DNA of 48,674 bases. Origin: Geosiphon pyriformis. Taxonomy: Eukaryota; Glomeromycota; Glomeromycetes; Archaeosporales; Geosiphonaceae. Positions 1 to 12,309 of the stretch are shown here, piece after piece. Under the pieces are notes generated by a model. It was not told the origin of the DNA and ran no database searches. It saw only the letters and a program-made list of their open reading frames with translations. Both the position numbers and the translations under genes were made by a program. Within the stretch, counting starts at the first letter, position 1, and every line of letters begins with the position of its first letter. The stretch lies in contig JAAOMT010000419.1 of the NCBI GenBank assembly GCA_016748015.1, positions 65,562 through 114,235 of the forward strand, in the 5' to 3' direction.

Positions 1-40
1 TTTGAATTTGTTGCTGTGTTATTTCTGTGGGAGAGCACCA

Positions 41-1034
41 AATGTTACCAGAGGTTTTTGGTCTCTTTTCTGTAATGTTGTTGATACTTATTTGCTGTGA
101 ATTCATGTTTTCTGGATGTGGTTGAACCTCCAATAACTGAATTTATCTTCAAATTATCTCCTATAATTTGAACTGCTGGGCTTATAAGTGGAATGGCCAA
201 TTCCTTGCCAGTTACTTTATGTAGTTACATTGTAGTAAACGACAACTTTTTCCCAGGAATTGTTTGTCTGGAAGCTCACTAAAAATGTGTAGTTACTTTG
301 CTGTGAAAGTCAACTCTTCTACAGGAATCTTGTCTATAGGCTACCTTAATGATTGTAATAAGAAAAGAAAAGGAAAATAAAAGAAATGTAAAAGAAATAG
401 AATTTTGTTAAGAGAAACGTTTTTTATCCAGGCCTGAAGTCACTAACAGTTTACTGAAATTGATAGCTAATTAATTTCGAAATGTTAGTTGGGTTTTGGG
501 GATTTTTCAAGTACAATAACTAAGGAATTTGGTTTTTTGAATTATTTGATATTTATTTCTTTTTTGTGTGTATAGGAACAGTTTTAAGAGATAAATCTAA
601 AGTAAGATACATTTTCTCGAAGAGAGAAGCTCTTCTTTTATACAACTTGTTATAACACTATTCTATGAACTTCAACTTTGCTATTTTCTACAATTTCGCT
701 GAACTAAAGATACATTTCGGCGAACTACAAGTTATTTCGGTGAACTATTAGATATTTCGGTGAACTATCAATTATTTTGGCGAATTTCTACAAATTTCTA
801 CAAATTTCAGTAAACTTCTGAATGTTACATAGTTCAGGGTATTGCATGATTGATCATCGCAATTAGGTTATATTTGTGTTGTGTACAATTTGGATTATTA
901 ATTAAATGATAATTTCAGACATTTTTGCTAATATAATAAGTGATTATTTGAAACGATAATATATGCTAATTAATGATAGGAATTATAAGATAATTTCATG
1001 CTAAATAATATCTCTAATTTCGTTTGGTAACATT
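41..1034. mobile_element. Element X, copy 1: ~1 kb non-coding element with terminal inverted repeats (MITE-like)
   Basis: The ends are a perfect 10-base inverted repeat, AATGTTACCA at 41-50 and TGGTAACATT at 1025-1034. A diverged copy with the same end motif lies at 7950-8840, in a different sequence context, and similarity stops at the inverted repeats in both places. This copy sits against the 3' part of LINE copy A and interrupts its ORF2, whose reading frame runs a few codons into X before a stop. No long open frame is present, so X is best read as a non-autonomous DNA transposon. No convincing target-site duplication is visible beyond a possible 2-base AT, so the superfamily is open. Bases 1-40 may be the continuation of the interrupted LINE but are too short to prove it. 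Confidence 0.6.
693..830. repeat. 20-base tandem repeat and 11-base repeat inside element X
   Basis: About five imperfect 20-base units share the core ATTTCGGTGAACTA (cores near 693, 713, 733, 753 and 773). They are followed by an 11-base repeat TCTACAAATTT. The array is absent from the older X copy at 7950-8840, so it either arose or was lost after the copies separated. Confidence 0.7.
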
Positions 1035-4000
1035 GGAATCAACCTCCAATAAGCAATTGCAAACAACATCAAATTCGTAAGAATCAAGTACATCAGACAA
1101 GTCAACATTCAGTGACAAAAGAGAACAAACGGGAGATGACTCAGAACCAGACAAAAAGCAAACAGCAGCATTGAAACAATCAGGAATCGGGCCCCAAGAG
1201 TCCAGTCTCTTCCACCACTTGAAAGTCTTCCATTCAAAAACAGAACCAGTTTGATCGCAAAGCTGCTCAACAAAGGCAATTCCATATCGCTGAAGCAAAG
1301 AAACACATTTATAAAAAGCAAACTTGCCAAGAACAATAGACATTAGAGTCCCCTTTTGAAAACGAAAAACATTGGTCATGAGACCACCCAGAGAAAGGTC
1401 GCAACCCAAAAAAATTCAGATGACACCAGCCAAAAAATTATTCAAAGGACTGACATTAATACAAGAAGGAAAAAACAGGGGATGACGAGGGCACCAGCTG
1501 AGAACCTGTAAATTATGAGACTTATACACGAACAGACAGCCCAAAATACCCACTGAATTGGCAAAACAAACAACAGCAGCTGACTTGCTCTCAGCCTGGA
1601 CTTGTTCAAAAGATTTTAACCTGTACAGAGAAGGATGATGAATAGCATCATTGGGAAAGTCAAGCGGCAGGCCAGATTTGGACTTCAAATCTTTACAAAT
1701 CATAGTGTCTCATTTTGCATACACACTAATAAGAACAAAACTAAACTGAGTCCTATAGGCAATTATGGGGTGAAAAACCACTGACACCAAATATGAGAAC
1801 TGCTTATTAGAGATAGCCTTTCTCAGAACAAGGTTGGTGAAAAACCGGACATCCAAGCGTGTCTTAGCCAAGCTAGGCTTCGACAAACCTTCAATAGACA
1901 GAAAGATACCCAGGTACCAATGAGATTCTCCCCTTTTGGCTATCGAAATAGGCAAACCACTGATTAATAAATGAGGGCTGGAAACTCTGCAATTAATGGG
2001 AATGGCCACCGTTTTGTCATTATTAATCAAAATGTCATTGACTCGAAAAAACTCACTAGCAACATTGAAAATATGTTGGGTAGCAGCCTGGCTGCTACCA
2101 ACCCAAATTGTATCGTCGATGAAAGCACCAGCAGTGAGGAAAGAAGTCAAACCAGCCCAAGATTCAGCACGACCAGTGTTGGCAACAAAACGAGAGTCTA
2201 ACCTGTATCCACATATACTTTCTTGTCTCTTGACTTCACACAAAAGGGGATCATAAAATATGCACCAGAGAAGAGGAGAAAACACCTCTCCTTGATCCAA
2301 ACTATCATGTACCTGATATTCATCAGTCAACCCAAAATTCATCATAACTCTGTTGACCCGATCATTGTGGATGCTACCAAAAAACCGAATGAATTTGTTA
2401 CACATTTTTATTCTGACCAAGCTCTTCCTCAGATGCTCCCAGCCAACAGAATCATAAGCCTTTTGCATGTCTTACAAGACCAGCCACAGCTCTTGGTTCT
2501 TTTCTAAAGCATCCTCAATGACTGATCCAATAGCAAAAATAGGAGACTCCGTGGTCGTGCCTTTTAAAACAGAAAAATTATCCCCCCTCAGAACGTCGAA
2601 AACACTACAAGCCAAAGAAATTCTGTCCAAAAGCACTTTAGAAAGGATTTTGCAAGCCATCTCAACCAAAGCAATAGGATGGGTATTCGTGAGAACACCC
2701 TCCCACTCATATGGTTTGGAGATCATCGACACCCAAGCCTCCTTCCAAGGCCCAGGAACAGATTCACGCTCCAAGCAAACATTCAAAAGCACTAAAAGCA
2801 TATCCAAAACTGATTTGTCACAATGTTTCCACAACTTATTTGAGATACCAGAGAGACCAGCTGCTTTCCCATCAGGCAGATTCAAAACGACATTAGACAT
2901 CTCATTAAAATCAATTAGGCTCATCACACCAGAAAAAGGTCATCAAAAACATACTCTAAAGGCTGATATTGGTGATCCCAGACACCAGTAACATCAGAAA
3001 CTATATTATGCTTCCTAGTCCATCTCTTCATGACTGCATCTACTTTGGCCTTAACCAAAGTGGGCTCCAAAACCAACTCATTATCAACAACCAGATGATC
3101 CAAAGTTACTTTGCGAAAAGGATGTTCCAATACACTCCTAATAGTATGACCTTTGTCCAATTTGAAACTTACCATCCTCTTATCTATTGCTGACCTGATT
3201 TGAGATTTCCTAACTTGCTCCACTTCCAACATTTTGGATGTGCAATAAGACTTTTTGACCTTAGACAAAACTAACCAAATAGCATTGAAGTGGGAACCTG
3301 ATAGGAAGAGGGACTTCACCGCAGAAGCATTGACCGAATTCAAACCTTCCCACCTGTTGAGCAAGAATGTAAACTCCTCAGCAGAATCCATATGAGATGC
3401 CTTAACTAACTTAGACACCAAGAGCTCCAGCTTATGAAATTTGGACAAATCCTTGTTAAAATTTTTATCATATTCTTTAAACCACTTTTTCTTGAAAACT
3501 GCCTCAGCAAACAGACACATTACTCTATGGAGAGCAACCCACATCGAATCCAAGTCCGAGCGGATCCTGGCTGCAAAAAAATCATCATGAAACATAGCAG
3601 CATTTGCTGCCATATCTTCTTTAAATTTGGCCCATTAAACATCATCTGCACCTTTGCAATCGTACTTCTAGCAATCTCTATTTGCTTGCTTGTAAACAGA
3701 ATTCAACTGAACATTGAGCAGACCACCCAAACCCACTAACATTGAGACAGCCTGATGATCAGTATCAAAGTATTCCCCAATGCCAAACACGTCGTGACTT
3801 ACTACTGCATTAACCAGATTTGAAAAAACGAACATAAAATCAATTGTCTTAGCAATGCCCCGAGAATTGGACCAAGTCGGCAATTTCCCACAGAAGCTCC
3901 CACCCAAGGCATTAACCAGACCCAAATCCAGACATTTTTTAAAACTTGCACACTTGTGAGAACCGTCTTCATTGAAGTCACCACCGAGAACAACGAAGGA

Positions 4001-4426
4001 AGATTCATTAACAGCTTTTGCAATAAGAGAGTTGATCTCACCAGCCTGAGAAAACTGAACTACTGAGGAAGCACCAGCATACAGACCCAGAATAGACACC
4101 GAAAGTTTATTTCTGAAAAATAACTTAATGGACAAGAGCCAACCAGGCATCTCTGACACTTTGCATATATGTCTCGCCAAAGAAGAATTCATGACAACTG
4201 CAACACTAACATCCAGATATCCAGATTCTAAACCAGAGGTAAACACCCACACACCATCATATTTGTTGACAATCCATGGGCGAATTTTCCTTTTTAACTT
4301 TGATTCCATAAAAATAGAAACTAAATTGTTCTTCTCCATATGCCAACGAATAACATCGTCCTGTTTTGCAAGATTGTTCATACCTCTGATGTTGCAAGTA
4401 GCAATATTCCAAACCAGACTGTTCAT
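1035..4426 (-). pseudogene. LINE copy A ORF2: APE endonuclease plus reverse transcriptase, multiply broken
   Basis: ORF2 starts at ATG 4424-4426, overlapping the ORF1 stop. The first ~250 residues are an APE-type endonuclease, with CNIRGM near the N terminus, GGDFN in the middle and DTDHQ at the end. Reverse transcriptase motifs follow: DMQKAYDSVGW (motif A) near 2460 and FIDDTIWVG (motif C, catalytic Asp pair) near 2110. Lesions are TAG 3668-3670, TAA 3635-3637, a one-base loss in a T run near 2937, TAA 2472-2474, TGA 1710-1712 and TGA 1416-1418. At 2472 the codon fits a CAA-to-TAA change, and the two TGA codons fit loss of Trp or Arg, all C-to-T or G-to-A. The frame then runs into element X at 1034. 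RNase H and the C terminus are not in this copy within the window. Confidence 0.88.
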
Positions 4427-4428
4427 TA
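4424..4428 (-). promoter_or_regulatory. TAATG overlap of ORF1 stop and ORF2 start
   Basis: On the minus strand the ORF1 stop TAA and the first ORF2 ATG share a base as TAATG. This arrangement is known in some non-LTR retrotransposons to couple ORF2 translation to termination of ORF1. That the same happens here is inference from the arrangement. The ATG is the first in the ORF2 frame and lies just upstream of the endonuclease, which supports it as the start. Confidence 0.6.
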
Positions 4429-6213
4429 AGAAGAAAAGAAATTTGAACCTGCCCCAAAACTGTCCACTTTGGCTGAAAGTTCCAGAACTGTTTTTATCAG
4501 ACACTTCATGCTGTCTTCCAACTTGGACACCAAAAATACATCGAAAGACACCGCTCCCGCAACAATCTCACCACTAGTGGCTGCACCTGAACCCTCACTC
4601 ATCACTATATCCACCCCTTGATTCTGTGATGAAGGGGTCACCAATGGCTGACTTCCAGGGCTTGGCTGGGAAACCATTGGCCCAAGTGCATTCAACATCT
4701 TAGCCAGCTTACCCACTTGCTCTGCAAGGCTGGCGAGACTGCGCTCAAGAGCAGCAAACCTATCATTGACTTCCATCGAAACCAGCAGGGATGGCATCAT
4801 CTCCAAAGAGGAACCAAATTTCACTGAAGCATTTCGTCCAGAGAGAGAAGGAAAAGAAGACCCACTAGCAACCTTTGCCCAAGAGAAACCACTGAAAGAG
4901 ACTGGATGAGCAACTGGAGCTGATCGCTTGGCATAAATGGCTGCCAATCTGCTTTTATCTGTGTCTGACAGGACTCTACGCGAAAACAAACTCGAAGAAA
5001 CCCTCCCACCAATTGCACAGCCCAATGACGTATGGCCTGATTTCCCACACTTGACACACTTGGCCGAAACAAGACAAGACCAGCGTAGATTGGTGCCCCT
5101 CAACACTGGTGTGGTTTCCACAATGGCATTTAATGATTCAGCAAAATCAAAACAGATGACAGCACACCTAGCCTTAGCATATATAACCGGATGACGATCA
5201 ATAATACATGTCTTCCCACCAACAGAACCAATAAAATCCCAGATGTCATGAGCAGTTGTTCCCATTGGCAGAGTATAGAGCAGCGCCCTATGCTGGTTCC
5301 TCGTGTCCCATAATTCTTTGTCCAAATCTGATCTAGCCACCTGCACAGCATTCTTCCCGATTAAGATTGACCACTTTGCCATGACCAAATTGGCATAATC
5401 TGATTGCTCAAATTCTACCACAGCCTTCTGCCACAGCCCCACCAATTGCATCTTGATTAACTTAATTATCTCAAACTCAGAGAGTGCAGTGCACACAGCC
5501 TCAGCTGATGTTCCAACTGGAATTTCTTTTAACACCACAGCCTGATCTGAACAACCAGCTGATCTCTTAAGATTGGTGTTTACCATGATATTCACACCAG
5601 TAGCTTTTTCAGTGGCTTTCATTAGACCCAATTCGGAAGTGAATGTCGCTCTGATGATCTCTGAGAACTTTGAGGGGGTAGATGCCCCCCCAAAACCATT
5701 GATTCCTGAAAATAAACTCCTGATCTTTTTGAGCTTTTCCTAGGCCGAATTTTTTTCTACCGCTTTCAGATCTAAATCCAAAGCAAATGACCTTTTAACA
5801 GAAACATTGACCAGGTTCTTAAGAGGAGGGGGAAGCACCAGAGGGACATCCAGAAGAACATCATCATTATCATTGTCATCCAGGAAGTCGATTTTTCCTA
5901 AAGGCTTTCCCAATGCTTTCCTAGTTGTTACCTGTGAACTTTTTGGCGTTTGATCCAAATCTCCACCAATGAGCGCACCACTTTCACCATAATCGAAACT
6001 TGTTTTCTCTACAAGACACTCCTCTTCCATATCAACACTGTCAGATTCTGTGGTATCACCAGTCTCCGAACTCCATGAACGATCACTTTGCACCTTAGCA
6101 AAACTCTCTTCAACACCAGTATTGTCCTCAAGAACACTGCCTCTTCTCTTTTTCCTTGACAGAACAGCCTTGAAACCACTCTCAGAGCCAGAACTTTTAA
6201 CTGTCTGTTTCAT
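4426..6213 (-). pseudogene. LINE copy A ORF1: RRM-like and CCHC zinc-knuckle RNA-binding protein, one in-frame stop
   Basis: A reading frame of about 595 codons starts at ATG 6213 and ends with TAA at 4426-4428. It is interrupted by a single TAG at 5740-5742; the frame is the same on both sides, so a substitution, not a frameshift, broke it. The N-terminal ~150 residues are acidic and low complexity. The middle region (about 5530-5330) looks like an RRM fold. A zinc knuckle C-x2-C-x4-H-x4-C (CVKCGKSGHTSLGC) follows near 5065. The C-terminal part has a short leucine-rich heptad stretch. The expected role is to coat element RNA and escort it to the nucleus. Decayed relatives occur at 9960-11250 and 19230-21060. 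The 401-residue part downstream of the TAG remains fully open. Confidence 0.85.
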
Positions 6214-6362
6214 GACAGCAATACTAGGGCCAACAATGGCCTTATAATCAAGCAGAAATGGTTTGGATTTATTGTACTGAATGGTAAAAAACTTCTTCCA
6301 AAAAACTTTTGACTCTTTTTTGAGATTTGAGGAGAAACGAGAGAAAGAAGTTTTTTTTATTT

Positions 6363-7500
6363 GGCTTTAATTATAAAAAGTCTTTAAATATAATAATCTA
6401 AGTCTTAAACATTTATTTAAACTAATTTAAGACTATTTGCTTAATAATTTTTATGTTATTTGTTTTTTAAAACACAAAATTAAATAATTATTTTTTGGTT
6501 TTATAAATTTAAAAAGTCAATGTTTTTTTTAATTAATAATAATAATACTTATTTTGAGTCTAGTTTTTTAAATTAATAATAATTAAACAACTGCAAAATT
6601 TAATACAATAAAATAAAAAATTAATTTAAATTAATTATTTAAGCTAAAAAAAATTTGATTTTATAAATAAAATTTTTATTTCAAATATAAAAGATATTAT
6701 TATACTAAATATTTATTGTAAAATACATTTTTTAAAAAAATTCTTTATACAAGTATTTTTATTAAATTTCTGTAAATAAATATGAATTTTAATAAACTAA
6801 TTAATGCTCTAAAAAACTTGGTTAATTTTAATTTAAACTAGTTAAACTTTGTTTAAATTCTTTAAAATTTATTTATAATGCATAAACTTTTGTTAGAATA
6901 GCTTAATATTGTTTTTGTGTTTAAAGTTTTATATATTTTATAGTATTTTGTTATACTTATAAATTAAAAATAATTTTTTATGTTAATTTAATATAAAAAT
7001 TAAAATAATAATTTTTAATAACTGTAACAATAAAATCTGCAAAATATTTTATAATATTAAAATTATAATAATTTTTTGGTTTATATTTGAAATATAATAT
7101 TGATAATATTGGTTATATAATCTGATTTTTATTATTTTTGTACTTTTTATTTAATAATACTATAATTTTGTTTTACTTTTTGATTGTTTTAATAATAATT
7201 ATAACTTAAATTCTAGTTAATAATATTAGATTACAAAACCAATTCAGTATTATTAAACAAAAAAATAATAAAACTATTATTATTTTTTTAAACAAATTTA
7301 ACCAAGTTTTGCAATAAATTTAAGCTACTAAAACTAATTATATGTTATTGTTCAAATTTTTATTCAGTTTATTAAAAAATTAAAAAGTAGTATATTACAA
7401 TAAGTTTAATTTTAATATCAAATAAATTATAAATTATTATAACTTTTACCAGAAATTTTAAATTTGTAAAACAAAAAACAAGTTATAATTATTTTCATTT
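6363..7500. other. Extremely AT-rich stretch, nothing recognised
   Basis: The sequence is dominated by A/T runs, with no open frame of note and no CpG that I could find. It probably consists of transposon remains mutated past recognition, like its neighbours on both sides. Confidence 0.5.
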
Positions 7501-7949
7501 CAAATTCAGATATCTTTATTGACATTATAAATAACTCAAAACAATTTTATGAACATTACCAAAATCTAGCACCCACTCAAAAAAAGCAAAAGCAATATTT
7601 AGAACAATTAAATACTAAATTCTGTAAACATTATTTAATTTCCAGTAACTTCGAATATTTTAACAATTGTAACATCATTTATAATCTACCACCATATATA
7701 ATCTATTTAATTTCCAAAAAAAACCAATTAGCAAGTGTGCCTTAGAATTAAAATTAAAATACAATCGTAATTTAGACTCCAACAATAATAACAACAATAG
7801 TTTCAATATTATTTACAATAACAACAACAATAATAATAATAATTCAAACTCTAATAAAAACTCCAAACAATATATTGTGTTATCAAATCTTACAATAGAG
7901 CAGAAAATTAAATGATTTAGCAATAACAATAAAAGTATTATATTAGAAC
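7500..7949 (+). pseudogene. Fragment of a Ty3/gypsy-like polyprotein, possibly the linker before a dUTPase-like domain
   Basis: In the plus strand the fragment reads in segments as protein, including a long Asn run (near 7775-7845) followed by a phrase like KQYIVLSNLTIEQKIK. From memory this resembles the Asn-rich linker before a dUTPase-like domain in polyproteins of glomeromycete retroelements; I cannot confirm it without a search. The fragment is cut at about 7950 by element X, and the expected downstream domain is not seen on the other side of X. Stops and frameshifts are present. Confidence 0.4.
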
Positions 7950-8840
7950 ATGTTGTTACCCAAGATTTTTGGTCTTTTTTTTGAATATTATTAATGTCTA
8001 TTTGTTATTAATTCATGTTTTTCTGGAAGCAGTTGAATCTCTGATAACTGAATTTATTTTCAAATTATTTCCTATAATTTTAACTATTGGACTTATAAAT
8101 AGAATGGCCAATTTCATACCAGTTGCTTTGTATAGTTATATTGTAGTAAATTTTAACTCTTTCGGAAATTGTTTATCTAAAAGCTTATTAAATTGTATAG
8201 TTATTTTGTTGTAAAAGTCAATTTTTTCCAAAGAATTTCATCTGAAAGCTTACTAAATTGTGTAGTTACTTTGCTGTAAAAGTTAACTTTTCTATAAAAG
8301 TTTTGTCTGTGGGTTATTTTAATAATTATAATAAAAAAAAATAAAATAAAAGAAATAGAATTTTATTAAAGAAATTGGTTTCTGTTCAGATCTGAAGTTA
8401 CCAATGAATTATTGAAATTATTAGTTAATTAATTTCAAAACATTAATTAAATTTTAGAAAATATTAAGTATAAATATTTAAGAATTAGTTTTCAAAATAT
8501 ATTTTATTTTTAAAATTGTATTAGTGAAAATAAATTTAAAGTCAGATATCTATGATAAAATATATTTTTTTAAAGAGAAAACCTTCTTCTTTATACAACT
8601 TGTTATAGTACTAGTCTATAAACATGAACTTTTTTCTTTGCTATAATTTAAAATATTGTGTAATTTGATTATCCTAATTTCTATTGTATAAATTAGATTA
8701 TTAATTAAATAGTAATATTCAATAATTTGATTAAGTAATAAGTAATAATTAAAATAATATTAATATATACTAATTAATAATAGAAATTATAAGAATAATT
8801 TTATGCTAATTGATAGTTAAAATTCTATTGGTAACATAAT
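7950..8840. mobile_element. Element X, copy 2 (old, decayed)
   Basis: This segment is collinear with 41-1034 from the end motif GTTACCC (7955) to GGTAAC (8830-8835), with similarity visible almost throughout the first 330 bases and in the last 250. It lacks the 20-base tandem array of copy 1. Many differences are C or G in copy 1 replaced by T or A here. It lies inside the gypsy-like fragment that ends at 7949, showing that X moves independently of the LINE. Confidence 0.6.
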
Positions 8841-9190
8841 CTCTTTTTAAAATTAAGTTCTGTTAAAGTTTAAGTATTATCTGTGATATTGAGATAATAA
8901 TTCAATATGATTAAAGTAATTTGATTTGAAAATTGTTGAAATTTCAGTTCTGTAAGTTTGCCAATATATTAAATCTTTATTGGTTAAAATATTAGGTTCT
9001 ATAAGATATTTTCACAAATATTAAATAAGTTATTAAGTTTAAAGCTGTTTTAAGTTTGTAATAAGTATTTATTGATTTAATTGTTGTCTTAAATTTATTG
9101 TAAATTTAATTTAAAATAAAAATTTTAATAAAACTTACTATTAAAGAAGAAAATAATATTACTTATAAAAAAAAGATTATAAAATAGATT
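8841..9190. other. AT-rich stretch between element X and repeat Y, nothing recognised
   Basis: No open frame and no match to other parts of the window that I can see. It may be the continuation of the gypsy-like element interrupted by X. Confidence 0.4.
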
Positions 9191-9955
9191 AATAAGAGAA
9201 TAATACTTAATAAATGAGCATATTTTCAAAAATAAGCATATTTTCAGAAATAAGCATATTTCCAGAAAGTAATATAAAAAAAGAGTAGGATTTTATATAA
9301 TACGAATTATGTATATATAGTAAAAATATTAAAAGTAAAAAAAACAAAAAAATAGCTAGAGACAAGTAATTATAAAATACTTTTTCTTTTAAAAAATAGT
9401 TTTCTATAATTTAAAGTAGAATTATATTCATATTAATAAAAATACCCATTATTATTCAATTCATGCTGTTATTACTTGATTAAAAAATATTAATCATTTT
9501 TGTATTATTAACAGCTTATGTTAATAAAATCTGATATTTAACTACATTAAATCAATAGCTCTTAATTATGACTATTAATAAAATACTAATTTTTTATTTT
9601 TTTTATTTTTATTTTTTTTGTTGTTTATTAATTAATTAAAAAATTAAGTACTAAGTAATTAATGTCAAAAATAGTCTGGTAAAAAACCTGTAAAACAAGA
9701 GTAGAAAATATAAGAATAGCTTATCAAAAAAAACATAACTGTTAAAGTAAACCAGTTACTATGCTAAAAAAAAATTCACAAAAAAATTATCAATTGAAAT
9801 TCTGTTTATTATACAAAAAACTCAACCAAAATCTTCAAAAATTACATTTATTAACAGCTATTAAGCACCAAGTTACAGATTTGTTATTCATTTTAACATC
9901 ACAAATAATTGCCTACAATGTTATCCAAAAAATATTAACAAAAAAACCAGACAAG
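9191..9955 (+). repeat. Repeat Y, copy 1 (possible LTR or leader of the gypsy-like element)
   Basis: About 700 bases here align with 14770-15500, including GAATTATGTATATATA-type motifs near the start, a shared region rich in T runs near 9590-9620, and a shared stretch ATTATCAATTGAA near the end. In the second location the repeat lies immediately upstream of a gag-like relic, so Y could be an LTR or 5' leader. Here it abuts LINE copy B at about 9960. No TG..CA ends can be fixed. Confidence 0.5.
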
Positions 9956-9959
9956 TAAC

Positions 9960-11250
9960 TAAAACTAATTGCTTAGCATAAATAGTAGTCAATCTGTTTT
10001 TATTTATATTCAAAAAAACTTTATAAAAAAGATTTCTAAAATGAATTTTTTTACTAATAACACAATTTAATAATATGCTCTGAATTTTTACATTTAATAT
10101 ACTTGGCTAAATTTAAATAAAACCAACATAGTTTAGTATTTTTTAGTATTGGTGTTATTTTAATAGCAATATTTATTAAATTTTTGATTCAAAATACATT
10201 ACAACATATTTGGCTTTGATATATATAACTAAATATTAATTTATAATACAAGTTTTTCTATTAATAGAATCCAAAAAGTTTCAAAAATTATATATATTTG
10301 TTCCTATAAATAGAATATAAAACAGTATTCTATAATTATTTTTAGTATTCTATGTTTTTTATTTTTGTTAACTTTAGTAATCCACACAGCATTTTTTTTA
10401 ATAAAAATAAATTACTTTACTATGATCAAATTAGCATGATCTAATTGTTTAAATTTTATGATTGTTTTTACTATAGCCTTATTAATTATATTTTAATTGA
10501 TTTAATTGTTTTAAATTTAAATACTATAGCATATACAGTTTTTATAAATGTTTTTAATAGAATTTTTTGATGATTACAATCTAATTTAAGCATGTAGCTG
10601 ATTTTTTAAAATTGGTATTTATCAAAATATTTGCAATTCTAACTTTTTTAGCCACTTATGTCAAACTTGATTTAAAAATAAACAATAAAAATATTTAAAA
10701 AAACATTATTATCATCTTTATTTAAAAAATTAATTTTTTTTAAAGACATACACAAAATTTTTTTATCACTAATTTAGATCTTTTCAGTATTTAGTTCATA
10801 TTTTTTATATTTAAAATATTTTTTTGCTATAATCCATATTGGTTTTTTTACTAGAAATCTTTTTTTTATATTAATACTATCAAATTCAATAGTATTATTT
10901 ACTTTAAATCTCCAAAAACACCCAATTACTTTTTTAACAGAGTGTTTTTTATTGACAAAATTATTTTTTAAAGTGTTTTTTTTTCTTTTTTTTCTAAAAA
11001 AAACATTTTTGTTAATAAAATCAAAAACAAAATTCTTAGTAAACTTCTTTATAATAACAATATTAAAACTAATAACAACTTTATAGTTAAACAAAAACAG
11101 GTTAAATATATTAAATTAAATAATATAAAATAACAACTAAAAGATTTTTTTATTAAAATAAATAAAAAAAAAATTTTTTTAACATTTTTTAATAAATTTT
11201 TTAATAATAAAATCAAAAATTAAATAACAAAATTAAATTTTATTACACTT
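9960..11250 (-). mobile_element. LINE copy B: decayed ORF1 and 5' end
   Basis: This matches copy A 4918-6362. Near 9970-10030 it aligns with copy A 4925-4990 with mainly G-to-A and C-to-T differences. A 106-codon minus-strand frame at 10774-11094 corresponds to the ORF1 N terminus: the copy A phrase SRKKRRGSVLED appears as FRKKRKKNTLKN. Typical replacements are E to K, D to N and V to I, each explained by G-to-A. The zinc knuckle is destroyed. The fragment is cut near 9960, next to repeat Y. Confidence 0.7.
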
Positions 11251-12309
11251 TTTTATTTATTTATTTTATATTAAATTTAACTTAAAAAATTATTTGTTTA
11301 TTTTTTTTATTAGGTTTAATAAATATAGTTTAATTGTTATCTAGAAATATACAACATATATATATCATAAACTAAATACAATTTACATATTTATTATAGA
11401 TAATCAGCTATTCAGACCAGTCAAAGCTACACTACAAATCAGTTATTATTACTACATTACTTTTCAAATTTAAAAAAAATAAGTATTTAGATTATATACC
11501 AAAATACACCTCTTTATTTTTTCTACATTAAGCAACATAATTATTCTATTACTTAATTTGTCTATACTGCTAAAATCATAAGAAATCACACTATCATTGA
11601 CAATTATTATGTTTTTTTTATTCATATCAACTCTGTTTTCAGATTTGCTATACTATATTTTAGATCTGTAAGCCAATATTAAGTTTCTTACAAATATTAC
11701 TATCTACAAATTTATTAGTTCAGAATTGTCAAACACAGTCAGAATTTTACTGTACTAACTTTTAAACACAAAGCTTTTTACCAGAATAAAATACAAGTCA
11801 ATATTTTGCACACAAAAAAAAAATTCTAGAAAATCACAGAAAAAAAACAACAATATTTGATAATAAAACTCAAAGTGTTCTAAACTTAAAAAAAATTCTA
11901 TTATGAGCAATATTATTATAAGAGCATTTAAATATATAATCAGAAATCTTGATTTTATTACAAAGTAAGTATTTTATATTTGAATAGAACATGCTGTACA
12001 AATATTTTTTCACAATTATTAATAAACACTTATATAGAGCTTTTATAAAATAAGTTCATAAAATATTTAATATATGGCTTGTAAAGTCATAAGCCATATG
12101 TTTATTAAGATACTAAACTTTCTAAGACTTTTTCCAATTCATTATATTGATATTACTAATACTTTCAATTATTGAACCAGATTCATTTTTTTATCTAATA
12201 TAATACAAAGTTCTATAGAAATCTCTAACATAGTAATAAATATTATAAAACAAAACTGTATTATCTATATATATAAAAAATTTATAGACCACAGTTGAAA
12301 AAACAGAAT

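Larger units (their letters stand above)
1035..6362 (-). mobile_element. LINE retrotransposon copy A, recently inactivated
   Basis: Minus-strand non-LTR retrotransposon with ORF1 (6213 to 4426) followed by ORF2 (endonuclease then reverse transcriptase, 4426 to 1035). The 5' end lies near 6362: relic copy C is alignable through 6260-6362 and loses similarity there. The 3' end is cut by element X at 1034. Relic C shows that the full element continues into an RNase H domain and a Cys/His C-terminal region, neither visible here. Domain order (zinc-knuckle ORF1, APE endonuclease, RT, RNase H) fits the I/Tad-type superfamily; clade assignment would need a tree. The copy carries six nonsense codons and one frameshift, but its reading frames are otherwise clear, so it died recently compared with copies B and C. 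Confidence 0.88.

Noticed and set aside
1971-2991. Plus-strand open frames over the LINE reverse transcriptase
   Set aside because: They are antisense shadows of ORF2 and have no domain features.
9761-9958. 65-codon plus-strand frame in repeat Y
   Set aside because: The equivalent region at 15296-15480 has several stops and a different frame, so coding is not conserved.
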